Source: Actinomycetota bacterium | GTDB lineage: Bacteria > Actinomycetota > Thermoleophilia > Gaiellales > Gaiellaceae | DNA length: 10,182 bases | Direction of reading: 5' to 3' | Assembly (NCBI GenBank): GCA_013696185.1 | Contig: JACCZA010000076.1 | Location: forward strand, 1-10,182 | Part shown: positions 5,844 to 10,182 of the stretch, piece after piece | How positions within the stretch are numbered: the stretch's first letter is position 1 | How the letters are laid out: each line of letters starts with the position of its first letter | Notes under the pieces: model-generated | The model's database searches: none | What the model saw: only the letters and a program-made list of their open reading frames with translations | What the model was told of the DNA's origin: nothing | Position numbers and translations under genes: made by a program

Positions 5844-6837
5844 GACGACCGATTACGGGAGAAAGTAAGCGGCGAATGAGTCCCGCCGCCCCCGACGGCA
5901 GCAGCACCATGATCAGGATCAGGGCCGCCCCGTAGATCACCGCGGGGGCCTGCTGCGACACCTGCTGCGAATAGATCGGGAGGAACTCGATGAAGAGCGC
6001 ACCGAGCGGGATCGCGCCGAGCGTGGTCAGCCCGGCCACCACCGCGCCGACCAGGATGCGAATCGAGAGCTCGATCGGAAACGTGTCGGGGTTGACGAAG
6101 CCGCTGTCGATCACGAGCAGCGACCCTGCCACCCCCGCGTAGGCGGCCGACAGCCCGAACGCGAGCGCCTTGTAGAGCGCGACGTTGACACCGAAGGAGA
6201 CGGCGGCCACCTCGCCGTCGCGGATCGCCCGCAGGGCGCGGCCCGCGCGCCCGCGGAGGAGGAGCCACGTGAGCGCGAAGAGCACGAGCGCGATCGACAC
6301 GGTCAGGTAGTAGAGCCAGCGCTCGGGGCGCACGTGCAGCCGCCCCGGGGGGGCGAGGACGTCGAGGACGAGGCCGCCGCTGCCCCCGGTGAGGCCCTCG
6401 AAGCGCTTGAGGATGGACGGGACGGCGACGGCGAGCGCGAAGGTTGCAAGCGCGAGATAGACGCCCGACAGGCGCAGGGCCGGAAAGCCGAAGAAGAAGC
6501 CGATCAGGCCCGCGACCACGCCCGCGAGCGGGATCGTGAGCGCGCCGGCGACGCCCGTGTGGAACATCAGGACGCCGCTCGTATAGCCCCCGATCGCCAT
6601 GAACGCCCCGTGCCCGAGCGAGATCTGCCCGGTGAAGCCGACGAGGACGACCAGGCCGAGGATCGCGATCGCGTACTCGGCAGCCCGCGCGAGCTCGTAC
6701 GTGCGCGTCTCGAGCAGCACGGGCAGCGCGAGGACGAGCAGCACGAGGCAGGCGACGGCCCCGGCCGAGAGCGCGCGCCTGAGCGGCGTCGAGGACGGGG
6801 GGGCGACGCCACCGGTGCTCCTCGCTGCCCGCGCCAC
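5839..6837 (-). CDS. livM: Branched-chain amino acid-type ABC transporter permease LivM
   Basis: A 332-residue inner-membrane permease that pairs with LivH to form the HAAT importer channel. After a short Ala/Ser/Thr-rich N-terminus come multiple hydrophobic segments: about 24-42, 55-69, 78-94, 99-118, 124-142, 176-194, a cytoplasmic loop, then 222-243, 261-289 and 300-315. Family signatures are GFTGQISLGHGAFMAIGGY (67-85), LRLSGVYLALATFALA (121-136), and the ATPase-contact loop RGRAGRALRAIRDGEVAAVSFGVNVALYKALAF (195-227). The GTG start at 6837 follows the livH stop by two bases (tag cg gtg) and fits the family length; longer upstream frames are spurious. No Shine-Dalgarno is clear, so coupling to livH translation is likely. 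The last codons are unusually AT-rich for this window and include a TTA leucine, and the stop overlaps a candidate promoter for the next gene. Confidence 0.93.
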   Translation of the reverse strand: MARAARSTGGVAPPSSTPLRRALSAGAVACLVLLVLALPVLLETRTYELARAAEYAIAILGLVVLVGFTGQISLGHGAFMAIGGYTSGVLMFHTGVAGALTIPLAGVVAGLIGFFFGFPALRLSGVYLALATFALAVAVPSILKRFEGLTGGSGGLVLDVLAPPGRLHVRPERWLYYLTVSIALVLFALTWLLLRGRAGRALRAIRDGEVAAVSFGVNVALYKALAFGLSAAYAGVAGSLLVIDSGFVNPDTFPIELSIRILVGAVVAGLTTLGAIPLGALFIEFLPIYSQQVSQQAPAVIYGAALILIMVLLPSGAAGLIRRLLSPVIGRL

Positions 6838-6839
6838 CG

Positions 6840-7721
6840 CTACACCCGTTTGACGACGGCGCGCTCGAAGAGGCCCGCCGGTCGCACGAGCAGGACCGCC
6901 AGCAGGATCGCGAGTGCGACCGGCAGGCGCAGCTCGGGTCCGAGGAACTCCGCGTAGGCGCCGATCAGGTTGAGGGCGACCCCGAGCAGCAGTCCGCCGA
7001 CGACCGCGCCGACCGGGCTGTTGATCCCGCCGAGGACCGCCGCCGCGAAGGCGTAGATGATGATCACCTGCATCATGTTCGGCTCGAGGAAGCTCGTCGG
7101 GGCGATCATCATCCCCGAGACCGCTCCGAGCATCGCCGCGAGCCCCCAGCCGAGCGCGAGCATCCAGCTCACGCGCACGCCCGCAAGCCGGCTCGACTCG
7201 GGGTTGACCGCCGCGGCACGCAGCGCGAGCCCGACCTTCGTGAAGCGGAAGAAGAGGTACAGGAGCGTCAAGGTGACGAGTGTCATGCCGAGGATGCCGA
7301 GGTCCTGGAGGCTGATCGCGACCCCGCCGACGTCGATCGCGCGGCTCGGGAACGGGCTCGGGAACGACTTCACCTCGGGCGACCAGAGCCACGCCATCGC
7401 CCCGTTGACGAGGACGAGGAGGCCGATCGTCACCATCACGACGGTCAGCACGGGAGCGCGCTCGACAGGACGGATCACGACGCGCTCCACCGCGACCCCG
7501 CCGACGAAGGCGACGAGGAGCGTGAGCACGAACGCCGGCCAGTACGACATGCCCCGGTCGATCAGCGTCCAGGCGATGTAGGTGGCGAAGGTGGCCATCT
7601 CGCCCTGCGCAAAGTTGATCACCTGGGTCGAGCGGTGGATCAGGACGAGGGCGAGCGCAAGGCTCGCGTAGACACCGCCCGAGGCGAGCCCGCTCACGAT
7701 CTGCTGGAAGAACTCGGTCAT
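6840..7721 (-). CDS. livH: Branched-chain amino acid-type ABC transporter permease LivH
   Basis: A 293-residue integral membrane protein, the second permease half of the importer. The N-terminus FFQQIVSGLASGGVYASLAL and the run LVLIHRSTQVINFAQGEMATF (26-45) are the LivH signature. Hydrophobic segments lie at about 10-28, 62-78, 92-112, 140-160, 186-206, 217-232, 235-255 and 265-280. The loop KVGLALRAAAVNPESSRLAGVRV (162-184) is the conserved cytoplasmic stretch that contacts the ATPases, and AAAVLGGINSPVGAVVGGLLLGV (226-248) is another family hallmark. The ATG overlaps the livF stop by one base (tgatg), which points to translational coupling, and no separate Shine-Dalgarno is evident. It is full length for the family and nothing looks damaged. 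Confidence 0.95.
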   Translation of the reverse strand: MTEFFQQIVSGLASGGVYASLALALVLIHRSTQVINFAQGEMATFATYIAWTLIDRGMSYWPAFVLTLLVAFVGGVAVERVVIRPVERAPVLTVVMVTIGLLVLVNGAMAWLWSPEVKSFPSPFPSRAIDVGGVAISLQDLGILGMTLVTLTLLYLFFRFTKVGLALRAAAVNPESSRLAGVRVSWMLALGWGLAAMLGAVSGMMIAPTSFLEPNMMQVIIIYAFAAAVLGGINSPVGAVVGGLLLGVALNLIGAYAEFLGPELRLPVALAILLAVLLVRPAGLFERAVVKRV

Positions 7722-8431
7722 CAGTACCCGAGGTACGAGCGGCGGACCGACTCGTTCCTGCGCAGCTCCTCGGCGCTGCCCGAGACGGCGATCTCGCCCA
7801 CCTCGAGGACGTACGCGCGATCCGCGACGGTGAGAGCGATGTTCGCGTTCTGCTCGACCACGAGCACAGTCAGACCCTCCTCCTGGTTGAGCATCCTGAC
7901 GATGCCGAAGAACTCGCGCACGACGAGCGGCGCGAGCCCGAGGGAGGGCTCGTCGAGGAGCAGGAGCCGGGGCCGGGCCACGAGCGCTCGCGCGAGCGCG
8001 AGCATCTGCTGCTCGCCGCCGCTCAGCGTTCCGGCCTGCTGTCCGCGCCGCTCCTCGATCCAGGGAAAGTGGACGAGGATGCGCTCGAGGTCGGCGCTCA
8101 CCGCGCGGCGGTTGCGGCGGACGAAGGCGCCCATGCGGAGGTTGTCCCACACGCTCAGCTCGGCGAAGGTGCCGCGGCCCTCCGGCACGTGGGCGATGCC
8201 GAGGCGTGCGGCTCCCTCCGGTGACCCGCGCACGATCGAGCGCCCCTCGAAGCGGATCTCACCCGTCCGGCGGACGGTGCCCGAGACCGCGCGGAGGGTC
8301 GTCGTCTTGCCGGCGCCGTTCGCGCCGAGGAGCGCCACGACCTGACCCTCCTCGACCGCGAGCGAGATGCCGTGGAGCGCCCGCACCTGTCCGTAACGGG
8401 CCTCGACCCCCTCGAGCTCAAGGAGCGCCAT
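7721..8431 (-). CDS. livF: ABC transporter ATP-binding protein LivF
   Basis: A 236-residue cytoplasmic ATPase, one of the two nucleotide-binding subunits of the HAAT importer. In order it shows Walker A GANGAGKTT (36-44), the LivF-type VPEGRGTF (82-89) in place of a normal Q-loop, the ABC signature LSGGEQQM (136-143), Walker B LLLLDEPS (156-163) with catalytic Glu161, LGLAP (164-168, D-loop region), and VEQNAN (192-197), where the usual switch histidine is a Gln; this Gln is normal for LivF. The length is typical. The ATG at 8431 overlaps the end of livG by 14 bases and has a strong purine-rich Shine-Dalgarno (ggagggggacg just upstream), and its stop overlaps the livH start. All catalytic motifs are intact. 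Confidence 0.95.
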   Translation of the reverse strand: MALLELEGVEARYGQVRALHGISLAVEEGQVVALLGANGAGKTTTLRAVSGTVRRTGEIRFEGRSIVRGSPEGAARLGIAHVPEGRGTFAELSVWDNLRMGAFVRRNRRAVSADLERILVHFPWIEERRGQQAGTLSGGEQQMLALARALVARPRLLLLDEPSLGLAPLVVREFFGIVRMLNQEEGLTVLVVEQNANIALTVADRAYVLEVGEIAVSGSAEELRRNESVRRSYLGY

Positions 8432-9206
8432 CGTCCCCCTCCACCTCGAGCGCGAGGGCGGTGGTCTCCGGCTCGGCGACGTCGTCGGAGCCGAGGTAGG
8501 CCTCGATCACCTCGGGGTTCGCCCGCACCTCCGCCGGCGTGCCCTCAGCGATCTTGCGCCCGAAGTTGAGCACGTGCACGCGGTCCGAGACCGACATGAC
8601 GAGGTTCATGTGGTGCTCGACGAGGAGGACGGTGAGCGAGTGGTCGGCGCGGATGCGGCGGATCACGCCCTGCAGCTCGTCGACCTCCTCGTGGTTCAGC
8701 CCGCCCGCGGGCTCGTCCAGGAGCAGCAGGCGCGGCCGCGAGACGAGCGCCCGCGCGAGCTCGATCCGCTTGAGCGTGCCGAAGGGCAGGCCGCCGGCGG
8801 CGCGGTGCGCGAGCTCGGCGAGATCGAGGTAGGCGAGCGTCTCGAGGGCTTCGGCCTGCGCCTTCGCCTCCCCGCGGAAGCCGGTGCGCGCGTGGGCTCC
8901 GACGAGCACGTTCTCCAGCACGGTCATGTGCGCGAAGAGCGCGACGTTCTGGAAGGTGCGAGCGATCCCGTGCGAGACGACCTTGTGCGCCGGCGAGCGC
9001 AGGAGGTTCTCTCCGTCGAAGAGGACACGCCCCGAGTCGGCGGGGTAGAGGCGGGTGATCACGTTGAAGGCCGTCGTCTTGCCCGCCCCGTTCGGCCCGA
9101 TCAGCCCACCGATCTGCCCTTCCTCGAGGGCGAAGGAGACCCCGTCGAGCGCGAGGATGCCGCCGAAGCGGCGCGTGACGTCCTCGACCGAGAGGAGCGC
9201 TGGCAT
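8418..9206 (-). CDS. livG: ABC transporter ATP-binding protein LivG
   Basis: A 262-residue cytoplasmic ATPase, the partner of LivF and the first gene of the five-gene importer operon. Motifs in order are LLSVEDVTRRFGGILALDGVSF (4-25), Walker A GPNGAGKTT (37-45), RTFQN with Q-loop Gln86, the signature region LPFGTLKRIELARAL (140-154), Walker B LLLLDEPAGGLN (160-171) with catalytic Glu165, and VEHHM with switch His198. The PFGTLKR form replaces textbook LSGGQ and, to my knowledge, is a normal LivG variant. A roughly 25-residue acidic tail after YLGSDD overlaps the livF ribosome-binding site. The ATG at 9206 directly precedes the conserved N-terminus; a longer frame back to 9284 would run antisense into the hydrolase gene and adds unconserved residues. 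No Shine-Dalgarno precedes the ATG, and a -10-like TAGGGT lies just 8 nt upstream, so the mRNA may have almost no leader. Confidence 0.95.
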   Translation of the reverse strand: MPALLSVEDVTRRFGGILALDGVSFALEEGQIGGLIGPNGAGKTTAFNVITRLYPADSGRVLFDGENLLRSPAHKVVSHGIARTFQNVALFAHMTVLENVLVGAHARTGFRGEAKAQAEALETLAYLDLAELAHRAAGGLPFGTLKRIELARALVSRPRLLLLDEPAGGLNHEEVDELQGVIRRIRADHSLTVLLVEHHMNLVMSVSDRVHVLNFGRKIAEGTPAEVRANPEVIEAYLGSDDVAEPETTALALEVEGDDGAP

Positions 9207-9213
9207 CCGCGCG

Positions 9214-9220
9214 TACCCTA
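9214..9220. promoter_or_regulatory. Overlapping divergent -10 boxes of livG operon and MBL hydrolase gene
   Basis: The two divergent start codons are only 19 bp apart. On the + strand TACCCT (9214-9219) is followed by six bases and then the GTG, exactly the spacing of a leaderless transcript. On the - strand TAGGGT (9220 down to 9215) is followed by eight bases and then the ATG. Both fit TANNNT and share five base pairs. Neither gene has a Shine-Dalgarno, which agrees with leaderless starts. No clear -35 boxes are seen; they would lie inside the opposite genes. Confidence 0.55.
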
Positions 9221-9225
9221 CAAAC

Positions 9226-10182
9226 GTGCAGGCGCCCGAAACGAGCACCGCGATCGAGGTCGCTCCCGGCGTGCGCCGCCTCACGTTCCGGCTGCCGCTC
9301 GGGATCGACCACGTGCACGCCTACTTCCTGCGCGCGGCGGCCGGAGGCTGGACGCTCGTCGACACGGGGCTCGGCCTGCGCGACCCGGAGGCGGGGTGGG
9401 GCCCCGCGCTCGAGGCGCTCGGGGGGCCGCTCGAGCAGATCCTCGTCACGCACCTGCACCCCGATCACATCGGGGGCGCCGCCGACGTCGCGGCCCTCAC
9501 CGGCGCGCCGGTGCTGCAGGGGCGGATCGATCGCGAGCAGAGCCGCCGTGTCTGGGGGGAAGGCGGCGGGTTCGAGCGCTCGTCCCGGTTCATGCACGAG
9601 CACGGGATGCCGCAGTCCGAGGCCGAGGCGATGCAGTCCGAGAGCAAGGGCCTGCGCAGCCTGGTGCGGCTGCCGGCCCAGGCGCGCGTGGTCGAGCCCG
9701 GCGAGCACGTCGACGGCTGGGAGGTCGTGCACCTGCCGGGCCACGCCGACGGGCATCTGACGCTCTTTCGCGACGGCACGATGATCGCCGGCGACGCCAT
9801 CCTCAACGGCATCTCGCCCCAGGTTGGCCTCTACCCCGGGGGGCGGCCCGATCCGCTCGAGGACTTCATGCGCTCGCTCGACCGCGTGATCGAGCGCGCT
9901 CCGAGAGTCGCCTTCGCCGGCCATCGCGACCCGATCGAGCACCCCGCGGCGCGGGCCCGCGAGCTGATCCTGCACCACCGCGACCGCCTCGACCTGACCG
10001 TCAGGGCGCTCGGCAACGAGCCGCGGGACGCCTACACGCTCTCGCTCACCCTCTTCCCCGAGCCGCTCGGACCGGGGCAGCGACGCTTCGCGCTAGCCGA
10101 GACGATCGCGCACCTCGAGCACCTCGTCGCGCGCGACCGGGTACTCAAGGTCGAGGACGGCGCGGGGCCCCAGTACAGGCGC
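9226..10182 (+). CDS. MBL-fold metallo-hydrolase with C-terminal winged-helix domain (3' truncated)
   Basis: The frame from GTG at 9226 stays open for 319 codons to the window edge, so the stop lies outside. It encodes a metallo-beta-lactamase-fold hydrolase, probably cytosolic. Metal ligands are all visible: THLHPDHIGG gives His76, His78, Asp80 and His81, PGHADGH gives His173, AGDAI gives Asp190 and AGHRDP gives His233, so a dinuclear metal site is expected. The N-terminal GVRRLTFRLPLGIDHVHAYFLRAAAGGWTLVDTG (15-48) is the usual opening of this fold. After the hydrolase domain, AYTLSLTLFP and RRFALAETIAHLEHLVARDRVLKVEDG (about 269-312) resemble the winged-helix tail seen in LACTB2-type proteins. 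No Shine-Dalgarno is present; a -10 box at leaderless distance supports this start. Thioesterase, glyoxalase-like or nuclease activity are all possible and the sequence does not decide. Confidence 0.9.
   Translation, partial: MQAPETSTAIEVAPGVRRLTFRLPLGIDHVHAYFLRAAAGGWTLVDTGLGLRDPEAGWGPALEALGGPLEQILVTHLHPDHIGGAADVAALTGAPVLQGRIDREQSRRVWGEGGGFERSSRFMHEHGMPQSEAEAMQSESKGLRSLVRLPAQARVVEPGEHVDGWEVVHLPGHADGHLTLFRDGTMIAGDAILNGISPQVGLYPGGRPDPLEDFMRSLDRVIERAPRVAFAGHRDPIEHPAARARELILHHRDRLDLTVRALGNEPRDAYTLSLTLFPEPLGPGQRRFALAETIAHLEHLVARDRVLKVEDGAGPQYRR

Noticed and set aside
5765..6268. N-terminal extension of the binding-protein frame into livM
   Set aside because: The extension is unlike any binding protein, while the GTG at 5764 has an ideal Shine-Dalgarno and begins a clear signal peptide.
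9207..9284. Upstream extension of livG to an ATG at 9284
   Set aside because: It would run antisense through the first codons of the MBL hydrolase. The added residues are not LivG-like, and the conserved N-terminus begins right after the ATG at 9206.
1..10182. CRISPR array, tRNA, rRNA, insertion sequence, toxin-antitoxin or phage genes
   Set aside because: Read through both strands; nearly every base belongs to a recognised metabolic or transport gene, and no spaced direct repeats, cloverleaf-like sequence or transposase motif were seen.

Overview
The window is GC-rich DNA (I estimate about 70 percent by eye) with densely packed genes, frequent GTG starts, strong G/C bias at third codon positions and a gene for an F420-type luciferase-like oxidoreductase. 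Together these suggest a high-GC actinobacterium, possibly a soil or aquatic lineage such as Thermoleophilia. That placement is inference. I see no tRNA, rRNA, CRISPR array, insertion sequence or phage gene.

Layout, left to right. (1) The 3' part of a COG2130-type medium-chain NADP-dependent oxidoreductase, + strand, ending at 662. (2) A 163-bp convergent gap with small hairpins and one 19-bp near-palindrome. (3) An acyl-CoA dehydrogenase on the - strand (826-2031), divergent from a three-gene + strand operon: an F420-type LLM oxidoreductase (2072-3097), a short-chain dehydrogenase (3097-3876) and a SnoaL/NTF2-like protein (3908-4387). (4) A strong GC hairpin at 4437-4464, probably a two-way terminator. 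(5) A complete branched-chain amino-acid-type (HAAT) ABC importer on the - strand, transcribed right to left as livG (9206), livF (8431), livH (7721), livM (6837) and the substrate-binding protein (5764), ending at 4496. (6) Divergent from livG, a metallo-beta-lactamase-fold hydrolase on the + strand from 9226, running off the right edge.

The enzymes at the left (acyl-CoA dehydrogenase, SDR, LLM oxidoreductase, MDR reductase, SnoaL-like) look like a catabolic or modification set for an acyl-CoA, terpenoid or steroid-like compound. The importer could bring in its substrate or an unrelated amino or organic acid; the sequence does not decide this.

Gene content is ordinary for such a genome and I found no convincing new multi-gene system. 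The most interesting signals are regulatory or translational. The LLM gene seems to start at an ATC codon behind a well-placed Shine-Dalgarno sequence. Both divergent junctions carry overlapping, opposed -10-like boxes placed for leaderless or near-leaderless mRNAs. The binding-protein gene has its own candidate promoter across the livM stop codon and a 5' hairpin, and its signal peptide lacks a lipobox cysteine.
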